Below, one piece after another: positions 20,113-30,359 of a DNA stretch of 64,000 nt. The position numbers and the translations under genes are program-made. Position 1 is the first letter of the stretch. The number at the start of each line of letters is the position of its first letter. Under the pieces are notes generated by a model. That model searched no databases. It had not been told where the DNA came from and was given only the letters and a program-made list of their open reading frames with translations. This stretch comes from Planctomycetia bacterium. GTDB lineage: Bacteria; Planctomycetota; Planctomycetia; Pirellulales; JACPPG01. The DNA is taken from NCBI GenBank assembly GCA_016191115.1, contig JACPPG010000015.1, forward strand, positions 1-64,000, given 5' to 3'.

Positions 20113-20798
20113 ACCGCGAAGAGTTCTTTTCCCGCGTCCGCAGCGCCGCAGCCGCCGGCCGGGCCCACCAGGTGCACATCCGCGACGACTTGCCGGCCGA
20201 CGTAGGCTATGCCGGCGCAGGCGACGACCTGCCGGCGCGGCTGGCGGCCGAGATCGTCGCCGTGGGCGGGACGGCCGTGGTGGTTGAGAGCATCGACGCC
20301 GCCCGCGAGGCGCTGCGCAACCTGCTCGTTCAACTGAAGCCGCAGGCGGCGCTTTCGTGGCAACATCCGCTGCTCGAGCGATTGAAGCTCAACGAGCTAT
20401 TGGCCGATTTGGGGATGGCGGTCCACAACCACGCGTCGCTTACGGCGCTGGCCGGGGACGCGCAGCGCGCGCAGGAACTTGCCGCCGATGTCGGCATTTC
20501 AAGCGTGAGCTACGCAGTCGCCGAGACCGGCACGCTGGCTCTCGGGTCGCGGCCGGGCCAGGAGCGGATCGTGAGCCTGCTCCCGCCGGTACACGTGGCG
20601 ATCGTCGAGGAAGCGCAGATCGTGGCCGACCTCTTCGATCTATTCGCGGCTCTCGATCGCGCCGGCAGCGACGCGCTACCCACGAACCTGGCGCTGGTCA
20701 CGGGCCCGAGCAAGACGGGCGACATCGAGCTGACGCTGACGACCGGCGTACACGGCCCCGGCACGTGGCACGCGATCGTGATCCGCGCCGCGAATTAG
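20109..20798 (+). CDS. lutC: Lactate utilization protein LutC
   Basis: About 229 residues from a TTG start at 20109, overlapping the lutB stop (TTGA). GGAGGG lies 8 bp upstream, which decides this start. LUD/DUF162 fold with SSVSYAVAETGTLALGS and ALVTGPSKTGDIELTLTTGVHGPG, the usual LutC signatures. It works with LutB in lactate oxidation and is translationally coupled to it. Confidence 0.93.
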   Translation: MNREEFFSRVRSAAAAGRAHQVHIRDDLPADVGYAGAGDDLPARLAAEIVAVGGTAVVVESIDAAREALRNLLVQLKPQAALSWQHPLLERLKLNELLADLGMAVHNHASLTALAGDAQRAQELAADVGISSVSYAVAETGTLALGSRPGQERIVSLLPPVHVAIVEEAQIVADLFDLFAALDRAGSDALPTNLALVTGPSKTGDIELTLTTGVHGPGTWHAIVIRAAN

Positions 20799-20801
20799 GA
20801 T

Positions 20802-20995
20802 TCACCACGGAGGCACGGAGACACGGAGAAGGAATGACGAATGTCTAAGCTCGAATGTCCAAAGAAATCCGAAGTCAGAAGGTCGAATGACTGAATCGCA
20901 GGACTCGCCTCATGCCTTCGTCATTCGGTCATTCGTGCTTATTCTGACATTTGGATTTCGACATTCGTTATTTCTTCTCCGTGTCTCCGTGGTGC
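20802..20995. repeat. Nested inverted repeat: GGAGACAC outer, ATTCG inner, copy 2
   Basis: The outer arms CACGGAGACACGGAGA and TCTCCGTGTCTCCGTGG enclose inner arms with GAATGTCCAAAGAAATCCG and TTCTGACATTTGGATTTCG. It fills the whole gap between the converging lutC and radical SAM genes. Confidence 0.8.
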
Positions 20996-20999
20996 GTCC

Positions 21000-22520
21000 T
21001 CACGTCGCCCGCTTCTTGGTGGCGGCCGGCTTGTCGGTCACGGCGTGAACGTGCGCGCCGTCGGTGCGGCGATGGACGTGCTCGGCTATCGGTAGCGCCC
21101 CGGACGCCGTGGCGGCGGGCGTCGCCTGATCGGCGGCCGGCGCCCCTCTCGCTTTTGTCGCCAGCATCACGGCCGCATGCCGCGCGTACTTCCGTCCCAC
21201 GCCCAGCAGCCGCAAGCTCGGCCACAACACGTGGGCGTTCGAGGTGAGCCATTCCCAGCGGAAAAAGAACCGCATGAAACATTTCGCGTGCCAGTACTGC
21301 ACCTGCTCGGCCGTGAGATGCTGGTACTTCATCACCGGCGTGTAGACCGTGTACTTCGTGAAATCGAAGTTGGCGATCTGGTCTTTCACCTGAGCGAAGA
21401 ACTCCGTGCCCGGGTAAGGCGTCACAATGTTGAAATTGGCGTACGTGGGGTTGACTGCCTTGGCGTAGTGCAGCACGCCGCGGATCGAATTCACGGTGTC
21501 TTCGGGGAAGCCGATCATGAAGCCGGCGACTGTTCGGATCCCCAGCCCACGGCACAACGTCACGAAGTCGCGCTGCTTGTCGTCCTTGACGGGCGCCCGC
21601 TTGTAGTGCCGCAGCGTGTCCTCGTCGGGCGTCTCGATGCCGACGGTGATGCTCGTCAGCCCCACCTCCCGCAAGGCCTTCAAGGTTTCAGGCCTTAAGA
21701 GGTCGATGCGGCTTTCGATCGAGAACTGGATCTTCCTGGGCAGCCGGCCGATCAGCTCCGCCAGCCGCAGCACGCGCTTGCGATCCAGACCAAAGAGCGG
21801 GTCGCGGAACTTGAACGAGCGGAAGCCGTACGTCTCGATGCCGTGCCGTAGCTCGTCGAACACGCTCTCCGGCGTGCGGAACCGCGTCGCGTTCTCCACC
21901 ACGATGTACGGGCAATAGTTGCAAGTGAACGTGCAGCCGCGGCTTTGCTGGATGAGGCCAGTCGGAAATCGCGTGAAGTCGTAACCAATGCGGAACCGCG
22001 AGGGGCCAAAAAGCGACCAGTCTGGAAACGGCAGATGGTCCAACTCGCGAACGCTGCCCACGTCGACCGTACGGGCCGTGGCCGAGAGCACGTCGTCGAG
22101 CTTCCACAGAAGCTTTTCCGGCTCGCCGCGGACGATGGTCACGTCCAGACCGTCGAAGGCCTCCGGGAGGGCGTACGCCACGAGCCCTGTGATGAGCACC
22201 TTGGCCCGGGGGTTCTTGGCCAGCACCTCGTGAATGGCGGCGATCTCCAAGTGGAGCGTGATCAACGAGGGGTTGAAGACGTACAGGTCGCCGCCGGTGG
22301 GAACGCGGTCCTCCGAATACTGAACGGTGTGGCCGAGCTTCCGCAGGATAGCCGCCAGGTAGGCGAAGTTGAGGGCCACGGGCCGGCGATCGCGCTTGTA
22401 GGCCCAGCGAATGATGCGGCCGCGGAAACCGCCGAAGCCGTGGTACTGCCCTACGCCAAAGCCGCCGGCGAAGTCCTTGGCCACGTCGAGCTTTCGCGTG
22501 TCCCACAAGACGACATGCAT
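21000..22520 (-). CDS. B12-binding-type radical SAM protein
   Basis: About 506 residues. N-terminal 150 residues have a B12-binding-like alpha/beta layout (LVAYALPEAFDGLDVTIVRGEPE). The radical SAM core carries the cluster motif CTFTCNYC (about residue 193), followed by EVGLTSITVGIETPDEDTL, typical of this class. The C-terminus is a hydrophilic Ala/Lys-rich tail. It starts 16 bp after the glycosyltransferase stop, so the two are one operon. The reaction is unknown: methylation or C-C bond chemistry on a lipid or glycan is a reasonable inference from the partner. Confidence 0.85.
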   Translation of the reverse strand: MHVVLWDTRKLDVAKDFAGGFGVGQYHGFGGFRGRIIRWAYKRDRRPVALNFAYLAAILRKLGHTVQYSEDRVPTGGDLYVFNPSLITLHLEIAAIHEVLAKNPRAKVLITGLVAYALPEAFDGLDVTIVRGEPEKLLWKLDDVLSATARTVDVGSVRELDHLPFPDWSLFGPSRFRIGYDFTRFPTGLIQQSRGCTFTCNYCPYIVVENATRFRTPESVFDELRHGIETYGFRSFKFRDPLFGLDRKRVLRLAELIGRLPRKIQFSIESRIDLLRPETLKALREVGLTSITVGIETPDEDTLRHYKRAPVKDDKQRDFVTLCRGLGIRTVAGFMIGFPEDTVNSIRGVLHYAKAVNPTYANFNIVTPYPGTEFFAQVKDQIANFDFTKYTVYTPVMKYQHLTAEQVQYWHAKCFMRFFFRWEWLTSNAHVLWPSLRLLGVGRKYARHAAVMLATKARGAPAADQATPAATASGALPIAEHVHRRTDGAHVHAVTDKPAATKKRAT

Positions 22521-22536
22521 GGCACCCTCCTCGGGC

Positions 22537-23853
22537 TTACATGAACTTTGAAAGTGTCTGCTTCGGCCTGACGCGGAAGGGATCCACTAGCGGCTGGGCC
22601 GGGTCGATTCGCACGTTTTCCGGCAACTGTGGCGGCGCGCCCGCGGTACTGAGCAAGCGGATGCGGCCACCTTGATACAGCCGGTACGTGTTGCCGCGCC
22701 AGGTGATCTGCCGGCCCACGAGCGCCGCCAGCATGACGCCGGCGTTCACCAGCGCCACGAGCGGCGAGGCATAAGTGTCGAACCGGCAAGCGGATTCCAA
22801 GGCGGGAAACCGCTCCGGCAAGTATTCGCGGGCCGTCGATTGGCGCAAGTAGCCCCGTACGACGTTCAGCGCGTACCAGGCCGCGCAAAACGCCACCGGC
22901 ATCCACGTCCAGGCGGCTCCCGTCGCCACGCCGTACCAGGCCGCGATCAGGCTGCCCCAGAAGGCCAGGGCCGAGGACACAATCGCCGCAAAGCCAATGC
23001 ACCAGTTGCGCAGCGTGTACGTTTTTCCGATCACGTACTGCCGCCTGAGGAACTCGAGCATCTGGCGCAAATCGAGCTCCAGCGGCGAGGGAAGCATGCA
23101 GGCCGGCTCGAACGTGACGGGCATCCGCTTGGCGCGCAGCACGCGGGAGGCCATCAGGTCGTCGCTGAGCGTGCCTCGCCAGGCCTCGCGCAAACCGCTG
23201 GCCTCGAATTTGTCGCGGCGGATGGCCCACGAGCCGCCCCACACCAGTCCCCGCGCATCGCGGCGATAGATGATCGCCGCGCAGGCGTTGATGCTGTACT
23301 GGATGTACGCCGCCAATGACGGGCGCACCGGAACAAACCACCGATAGCCGGTCGCGGCGGCCGCGCGCGGATCGTCGAGCCGCTGCACCAACAGCCGCAG
23401 CCACCCCGGATGCGGGCGCGCGTCGGAATCGACGAACGCGATGATCTCCACGTTGAAAGGCAAGTCGGCGGTCGCCGCCAGCAGGTTGTGAATCTTCTGA
23501 CCCGTGTCGGTCGCCTTGCCCGCCACCAGCAGCTTCACCGGCACGCGGCGCTCGGCGGCCATCAGACGGCGGATCGTGGCGCAGGCCGGATCGTCGGCGC
23601 TCTCGACGACGAAGGCGACCTCGTAGTTCGGGTAGTCCTGCGCTAAAAGCGGGCGCAGGTTGTCGGCAAGCCCCCATTCGACTCCCTTGCACGGCGCGAC
23701 GAGCAACACCCGGTTCATCATCGGCTCTTCGCGCGCGTGCCGGCGGCGGCTGCGGGCGAAGCGGCGATGCTCGTACGTCTGCAAGCCCAGCAGGAACGCT
23801 TGCACAAGCGCCCCGCCGGCCAGGACGAGCCAGACAATCAACAGCGGACTCAT
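22537..23853 (-). CDS. Membrane glycosyltransferase, GT2/GT21-like
   Basis: About 438 residues. An N-terminal TM helix (PLLIVWLVLAGGALVQAFLL) precedes the catalytic GT-A domain: VAPCKGVEWGLADNLRPLL, AFVVESADDPA (first Asp site), AFVDSDARPHPGW (DxD-like) and LSDDLMASRVL (third Asp). Two or three TM helices follow (about 300-345 and 380). The layout resembles ceramide glucosyltransferase (GT21) and HpnI-like enzymes; I do not see a clean QxxRW motif. It probably glycosylates a membrane lipid at the cytoplasmic face. First gene of an operon with the radical SAM enzyme. Confidence 0.8.
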   Translation of the reverse strand: MSPLLIVWLVLAGGALVQAFLLGLQTYEHRRFARSRRRHAREEPMMNRVLLVAPCKGVEWGLADNLRPLLAQDYPNYEVAFVVESADDPACATIRRLMAAERRVPVKLLVAGKATDTGQKIHNLLAATADLPFNVEIIAFVDSDARPHPGWLRLLVQRLDDPRAAAATGYRWFVPVRPSLAAYIQYSINACAAIIYRRDARGLVWGGSWAIRRDKFEASGLREAWRGTLSDDLMASRVLRAKRMPVTFEPACMLPSPLELDLRQMLEFLRRQYVIGKTYTLRNWCIGFAAIVSSALAFWGSLIAAWYGVATGAAWTWMPVAFCAAWYALNVVRGYLRQSTAREYLPERFPALESACRFDTYASPLVALVNAGVMLAALVGRQITWRGNTYRLYQGGRIRLLSTAGAPPQLPENVRIDPAQPLVDPFRVRPKQTLSKFM

Positions 23854-24162
23854 GCGGGCCTGACCTTCCGTGGCGTGGCCAATTCCGATTCAAGAAGACA
23901 ATACAAACTCAAGCCCGATCCGCGGGCATAGGGAGCGGCAGAATATCGCCGGTGAGCGGTCGAATCAACCGCGTTCGCCGGTGCTAGGTCGCGGTGTTGG
24001 CTTGCGACGCGGCTCGGCAGGCGCCTCACCCCGCCCGAGTGCCTCGCGCCAGCAATGCTTGCACGAGGAGGCAATAAACTCACCGCAGCCGGCACCACCG
24101 CGCCATTGCACCGCAATCGACCGCGCCGCACCGGGAACTTGAGCCAACCGCGGGCCGCGGCC
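23854..24162. other. Divergent intergenic region
   Basis: Contains a degraded hairpin C arm near 24005-24035 (ACGCGGCTCGGCAGGCGCCT) and no convincing gene. It ends in element A copy 4. Confidence 0.4.
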
Positions 24163-24313
24163 CAGGGCCATCCTGTTTTTCAAAATGGCGAGGCGGGAAA
24201 ATGGGACTGGCTCCGAGCATAAACAGCGCAAGTCCTTTCAGACGAACGTTGCGTCTCGGTGCCTGTCCCACTTTCCCGCCGGTGCGCCGCCGGCAAGCTT
24301 GAATCTGTGAACG
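24163..24313 (-). repeat. Element A copy 4 (inverted)
   Basis: In + coordinates it begins CAGGGCCATCCTG and ends AAGCTTGAATCTGTGAACG, with the outermost bases of that end degraded. The GTG in its last segment is the most plausible start codon of the receptor kinase gene. Confidence 0.85.
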
Positions 24314-26496
24314 CACGGTTCAATCCGCGACTTTCGCTGTCGGCCACCGCGCGGCGGTCGTTCACCGCCACCAACGTTTTCCTGCGGAAGCAGATTTGGG
24401 TGTGGCCGCTCGTGGCCGCGGTGCTGCTGGCGGCCATCGGTTGGTGGGTCTACGCGACGGTGGAAGGCGTCATGAAGGCCGGCGCCGAGGAAGACCTGAA
24501 GGTCATCCTGAATGCCGATGTCGCGGCGCTGCAAGTATGGATCAAGGCCCAGGAGTCGACCGCGGCAATGGCCGCCGCCGATCCAGCGGTCCGCGGGCCG
24601 GCCATGAAGCTCGTCGAGCAGGCCTCCGCGGCCGACGTCGCGCCGCTTGCCTTGGCACAGTCGCCCGCCCGGGCCGAGCTGGCCGCGGCTCTCGCCCACT
24701 GGCGCGAGATGCACGGCTACGTCGGCTACGTCGTGGCCGACAAGCGGATGAAGATCGTCGCCGCCCAGCGCGACGAGCTGATCGGCAAGGAAGCGCTCCC
24801 CGGCTACGCGGACTTTCTGCCCGCGGTTCTAGCCGGCAAGACGATTATCTCGCGTCCCTTCCCGTCGATCGCGGTGCTACGGGACGAGCAAGGAAAAATC
24901 CGCAGCAACGTCCCCACGATGTTCGCCGCCGCGCCCTTGCGGAACGACGCCGGCGAAGTCATCGGCGCGCTGGGCCTGCGCATCAAGCCGGAGGTCGATT
25001 TCACTAGGATCCTGAATCTGGCCCGCGCCGGCGAATCGGGCGAGACATACGCCTTCGACGGCCGGGGGCTGCTCCTGTCGCAAAGCCGCTTCGACGACGA
25101 CTTGAAGCGCATCCGGCTGCTGGACGACAAGCCGGACTCGCATTCGATCCTGACGTTGGAGCTGCGCGACCCAGGCGTCGACATGACGCGCGGCGCGCAG
25201 CCGCCGCAGCGGCGGTCCGAACAACCGCTGACGCGCATGGCCGCCGATGCCACGACGGGCGGCTCGGGCGTGGACGCCCAGGGATATCGCGACTATCGCG
25301 GTGTACGCACCGTCGGCGCGTGGACGTGGATGCCGCAGTACGGCTTCGGCATCGCCACCGAGCAGGACTACGACGAGGCCTACGCGGCGCTGCGCGTGCT
25401 GCGGCTGGCGACGTGGGGGATGTTCGGCCTGTTGGCCGTCAGTGCCGTGGCCATTTTCCTGTTCACCGTCTTGGTGGCCCGAATGCAGCAGGCCGTGCGC
25501 AAGGCGGCCCTGGAGGCCAAGCAGCTTGGCCAGTACACGCTCGACGAGAAAATCGGCTCCGGCGGCATGGGCGTCGTCTATCGCGGGCACCACGCCATGC
25601 TTCGGCGGCCAACGGCTATCAAGCTCTTGCACCTGGAAAAAACGACCGCCGACACGATCGGCCGTTTCGAGCGCGAAGTGCGGATCACCAGCCAATTGAG
25701 CCATCCCAACACGATCGCCATTTTCGATTACGGCCACACGCCCGAGGGCATTTTCTACTACGCGATGGAGTATCTGGACGGGATCGACCTGGAGAACCTC
25801 GTCAAGCGGCACGGACCGCAGCCCGAGCGGCGCGTCGTGCGGATCCTCGAGCAGGTGTGCGGCAGCCTGGCCGAAGCGCACGCGGCGGGGCTGATCCATC
25901 GCGACATCAAGCCGGCCAACATCGTCATCAACCGCCGCGGCGGGATTTGCGATTTCGTCAAGGTCCTCGACTTTGGACTGGTGAAGGCGGTCGACAGCCA
26001 GCGCGAAACCACGCTCACCGCCGCCGGCGCCATGACGGGCACGCCGCTCTACATGTCCCCCGAGGCCATCCAGAGCCCCGACAAGGTCGACGCCCGCGGC
26101 GACCTGTACGCCGTGGGCGCGGTGGGCTACTTCCTCTTGACCGGGGCGCCCGTATTCAAAGGCGAGAGCCTGATCGAGATCTGCACGAAGCAAGTGAGCG
26201 AGACGCCGCAAGCGCCCTCGGAGCGGCTGGGCCGGCCGATCTCCGCGGGGCTCGAGGCGATCATCCTCCGCTGCCTGGCGAAAGCCGCCGACGACAGGCC
26301 GGCCACCGCCAAGGAGATTGCCGCGGCGCTCGCCGGGTGCGAAACGGCCGCCGATTGGTCGGACGCGGACGCCGAGAACTGGTGGCGCAGCGAGCGCGAT
26401 CGCAAGGACGTGGACGTGTCGCAAACCATGGCCCACGCGCCCGACACGAAAGTGCCCGACGCGACCATGATTTTCACCGGCGAGCGGCGCCAGTAG
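24307..26496 (+). CDS. Membrane sensor Ser/Thr protein kinase (PknB-like)
   Basis: About 729 residues from the GTG at 24307. TM1 is about 33-55 and TM2 about 367-393 (MFGLLAVSAVAIFLFTVLVA). They bound an extracytoplasmic domain of about 310 residues with a Cache-like layout (GYVVADKRMKIVAAQRDE; FSRPFPSIAV-like stretch). The kinase domain (about 408-675) is complete: glycine loop GSGGMGVVY, Lys of TAIKLL, HRDIKPAN and DFGLVK. A short acidic/Thr-rich tail follows. No ATG lies upstream of TM1 outside the repeat, so translation must begin inside element A. Likely senses a small extracellular ligand; targets unknown. Confidence 0.88.
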   Translation: MNARFNPRLSLSATARRSFTATNVFLRKQIWVWPLVAAVLLAAIGWWVYATVEGVMKAGAEEDLKVILNADVAALQVWIKAQESTAAMAAADPAVRGPAMKLVEQASAADVAPLALAQSPARAELAAALAHWREMHGYVGYVVADKRMKIVAAQRDELIGKEALPGYADFLPAVLAGKTIISRPFPSIAVLRDEQGKIRSNVPTMFAAAPLRNDAGEVIGALGLRIKPEVDFTRILNLARAGESGETYAFDGRGLLLSQSRFDDDLKRIRLLDDKPDSHSILTLELRDPGVDMTRGAQPPQRRSEQPLTRMAADATTGGSGVDAQGYRDYRGVRTVGAWTWMPQYGFGIATEQDYDEAYAALRVLRLATWGMFGLLAVSAVAIFLFTVLVARMQQAVRKAALEAKQLGQYTLDEKIGSGGMGVVYRGHHAMLRRPTAIKLLHLEKTTADTIGRFEREVRITSQLSHPNTIAIFDYGHTPEGIFYYAMEYLDGIDLENLVKRHGPQPERRVVRILEQVCGSLAEAHAAGLIHRDIKPANIVINRRGGICDFVKVLDFGLVKAVDSQRETTLTAAGAMTGTPLYMSPEAIQSPDKVDARGDLYAVGAVGYFLLTGAPVFKGESLIEICTKQVSETPQAPSERLGRPISAGLEAIILRCLAKAADDRPATAKEIAAALAGCETAADWSDADAENWWRSERDRKDVDVSQTMAHAPDTKVPDATMIFTGERRQ

Positions 26497-26510
26497 CCGG
26501 CAGATTGCAG

Positions 26511-26582
26511 GGTGCGCTGTGCGCACCACCGCTGTGCGCACCGTTGCCCGGCGCGGCTTCTCACCGGTGCTCGCAGAGCACC
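26511..26582. repeat. GTGCTC hairpin repeats (family D) in a convergent gap
   Basis: Two related palindromes, GGTGCGCTGTGCGCACC (26511-26527) and GGTGCTCGCAGAGCACC (26566-26582), lie between the converging kinase and rhodanese genes. The second recurs exactly at 29989-30005, and a half copy lies near 53214. This position suits transcription termination. Confidence 0.7.
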
Positions 26583-26588
26583 CTACCG

Positions 26589-26999
26589 CTACTTCTCGGC
26601 CTGCTTGAAGCCCGCGTCGAGGAGTTCCTGGTAGCCGGGCTTGAGCGGACGCACGTCGTAGCCCAACTGCTTCAAGGCGTCGGCGGCCACTAGCGCGCGG
26701 CGGCCGCGGGCGCAGTGGCAGTAGACGACCTTATCCTTGGGGAGTTTCTTTTCGAGCTCCTTGGCAAAGGTTTCGCCCTTCCCCTTCTTGCCCAGGTCCG
26801 AGAGCGGCACCAATAGCGCCCCTTCGCAGTGCCCCTTGTCCCATTCGTCCTGCTCGCGGACGTCGACGAGCACGGCCTTCTTGTCGGCCACTTGCTTCTT
26901 CACTTTTTCGAGCGAGTCGGTCGTGTGCTCGCCGGCCAACAACCGCGCCGCGGACGCGGCCACGAGCAGAATCGCCAACATTCCGAACCGTAGGTGCAT
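26589..26999 (-). CDS. Exported rhodanese-like protein
   Basis: About 136 residues. A signal peptide (about 1-22) precedes a single rhodanese domain: VLVDVREQDEWDKGHCEGALLVPL, then the active-site loop CARGRRA in which Cys is the sulfur-carrying residue. Single-domain periplasmic rhodaneses handle sulfane sulfur or phosphate-like groups; the substrate is not known. Stands alone, convergent with the kinase. Confidence 0.88.
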   Translation of the reverse strand: MHLRFGMLAILLVAASAARLLAGEHTTDSLEKVKKQVADKKAVLVDVREQDEWDKGHCEGALLVPLSDLGKKGKGETFAKELEKKLPKDKVVYCHCARGRRALVAADALKQLGYDVRPLKPGYQELLDAGFKQAEK

Positions 27000-27082
27000 G
27001 TGTCATCTCTCCAAGAAATCGTGCCGTGCCCATGGTCCATTGTCGCGGCCGGTATTCGGCTCTGCAACAGACGCGCAGAATG

Positions 27083-27292
27083 AACCGCCAAGTCGCCAAG
27101 GACGCCAAGAATAGGAAGGACGAATGTCGAAGGTCGAATGTCAAAAGAAGCACGAAAATCCGAATGATGATCGCGGCGGCGCGGCGGCACCGTTGGTCAT
27201 TCGAGCTTCATCATTCGGATTTCTTTTGACATTCGGATTTAGACATTCGACATTTCCCCACCTTGGCGTCCTTGGCGCCTTGGCGGTTCCAT
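27083..27292. repeat. Nested inverted repeat: GCCAAG outer, ATTCG inner
   Basis: The outer arms CCGCCAAGTCGCCAAGGACG and CGTCCTTGGCGCCTTGGCGG are built of a GCCAAGG word. The inner arms are of the GAATGTCGAAGGTCGAATG / CATTCGGATTTAGACATTCG type. Here the outer word differs from the copies at 16676 and 20802 while the inner word is the same, so modules have been exchanged. Confidence 0.8.
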
Positions 27293-27441
27293 GTCGGTGA
27301 CTGCCCGTTGCCGACTTGGGACGCCGCGTGGCCGCGGCGGCTAAACGGAGGCTGCTCGGCCCGTTTCGTCAAAACCCCACCCGCATTTTTCGTGCTTTCG
27401 AGTTTTCGTGATTCAATTTCTATCCGCCGCTGCCGGCTTCC
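27293..27441. other. Spacer between nested repeat and asnS
   Basis: No gene seen. Holds an AT-richer stretch (CATTTTTCGTGCTTTCGAG) relative to its surroundings. Confidence 0.3.
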
Positions 27442-28833
<1,392 letters not shown>

Positions 28834-28890
28834 CACGTCATGCGTTCCTTGCAATTCCGGCGCGGGACATCTCCCAGCGCGTCGGCAGCG

Positions 28891-29934
28891 TCACTCCTGC
28901 CCCGCCAGCCAGCGCTCCGCGTCCAGGGCGGCCATGCAGCCGGTGCCGGCGGCGGTGACCGCTTGCTTGTAGTAGTCGTCGGCCACGTCGCCGGCGGCGA
29001 ACACGCCCGCGACGCTCGTGTTGGTGCGGAAGGGGACCGTCCACTTGATGTACTTCTTGGCGGTCAATTCCAGCTTGCCTTCGACGAACTTCGTGTTGGG
29101 TGTGTGGCCGATGGCCAGGAACATGCCGGAGGCCGGTAGCTCGCGCTTCTTGCCGTCGGTGGCGCCGGCGATGCGGACGGCGGTGACCCCCTCGCGATCG
29201 TTCCCCAACACTTCGTCGACGTGGCTGTTCCACACGATCTCGATCTTGGGGTCTTTCATGGCCCGCTCGGCCATGATCTTCGAGGCCCGCAATTGATCGC
29301 GGCGGTGGATCATGAACACGCGGCTGGCGAACTTGCTCAGGTACGTGCCTTCTTCCACGGCCGAGTCGCCTCCGCCGACCACTACCAGCGGCTTGTTGCG
29401 GAACCGCGGCAGGGCCCCGTCGCACACGGCGCAGGCGCTGACGCCGCGATTCTTGTACGCCTCTTCCGACTCGAGGCCCAGGTAGTTCGCCCGGGCGCCG
29501 GTGGCGATGATGACCGCCTCGGCCTCGACCGATTCGCCGTTCGACGCGGCGAGGCGAAACGGCCGCCGCGTGAAATCGACGTCGACGATATCGTCGGTGA
29601 CGATCCGCGTGCCGAAGTTTTCGGCCTGCTTCCGCATCAGCTCCATCAGCTCCGGACCGCTGACCCCCTCCTTCTGATGCGGGGCCATGCCGGCCCGCCG
29701 CGCGGCCTCGAGCGAATGGTCGAGATACGATTCCAGATCGCCGGCCGGGAAGCCGGGATAGTTTTCGACCTCGGTCGTGAGGGCCAATTGCCCCAAGGGC
29801 AACGTGCCCGCGACACGGTTGTCCTCGGTGATGGCGCCTTCAAAAACCAACGGCCGCAAGTTGGCGCGGGCGGCGTAGATCGCCGCGGTCCAGCCCGCCG
29901 GCCCGCTGCCGATGATCACTATCTTCTCTGCCAC
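28891..29934 (-). CDS. trxB: Thioredoxin reductase
   Basis: About 347 residues. FAD-binding [18 protein letters not shown] at the N-terminus, redox-active CAVC at about residue 155, NADPH-binding [13 protein letters not shown] just after, and C-terminal FAD motif [23 protein letters not shown]. Reduces thioredoxin with NADPH in the cytoplasm. It precedes asnS by 57 bp on the same strand. Confidence 0.95.
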   Translation of the reverse strand: MAEKIVIIGSGPAGWTAAIYAARANLRPLVFEGAITEDNRVAGTLPLGQLALTTEVENYPGFPAGDLESYLDHSLEAARRAGMAPHQKEGVSGPELMELMRKQAENFGTRIVTDDIVDVDFTRRPFRLAASNGESVEAEAVIIATGARANYLGLESEEAYKNRGVSACAVCDGALPRFRNKPLVVVGGGDSAVEEGTYLSKFASRVFMIHRRDQLRASKIMAERAMKDPKIEIVWNSHVDEVLGNDREGVTAVRIAGATDGKKRELPASGMFLAIGHTPNTKFVEGKLELTAKKYIKWTVPFRTNTSVAGVFAAGDVADDYYKQAVTAAGTGCMAALDAERWLAGQE

Positions 29935-29960
29935 GATAAGCTCCCTTTCGAGTAACCGCG

Positions 29961-30005
29961 CGGTCCGCTTTACCGGACCGAAAAAAACGGTGCTCGCAGA
30001 GCACC
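29961..30005. repeat. Two small hairpins upstream of trxB
   Basis: The palindrome CGGTCCG-CTTTAC-CGGACCG (29961-29980) is followed by A7 and then the family D palindrome GGTGCTCGCAGAGCACC (29989-30005). Relative to trxB the T-run comes before the hairpin, so this is not a canonical terminator; it could be an operator-like site. Confidence 0.5.
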
Positions 30006-30094
30006 CTACAACTGCCTACTGCCTTCTGCCGCCTGCTGTTCCAAAGCACGCAATTATAGAAGTTGCCGGCAAGGGGTCTACCTGGAGTCGAACC

Positions 30095-30250
30095 CAGGGC
30101 CGTTCACAGATTCAAGCTTGCCGGCGGCGCACCGGCGGAAAGTGGGACAGGCACCGAGACGAAACGTTGGTCTGAAAGGGCTTGCGCTGTTTATGCTCGG
30201 AGCCAGTCCCATTTTCCCGCCTCGCCATTTTGAAAAACAGAATGGCCCTG
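30095..30250 (+). repeat. Element A copy 5 with exact 9-bp target duplication
   Basis: Intact ends CAGGGCCGTTC and GAATGGCCCTG. AGTCGAACC lies directly on both sides (30086-30094 and 30251-30259). Joining the flanks without the element restores a palindrome resembling a tRNA T-arm. Confidence 0.92.
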
Positions 30251-30359
30251 AGTCGAACCAGGCGAACTTGTCCGCCGCACGGGGCCTGGATATCGTGTGA
30301 TTTGCGGCTTCCGTGCCATCTTCCGCGCGTCCATCGAACTGCTCAGCCACGGCGATCCC

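Noticed and set aside
22537-23853. Annotation as hopanoid HpnI with the radical SAM as HpnJ
   Set aside because: Resemblance is only at family level and no other hopanoid gene is nearby.
30061-30275. A complete tRNA gene split by element A
   Set aside because: Only a T-arm-like stem-loop is visible; no anticodon or acceptor arm could be paired.
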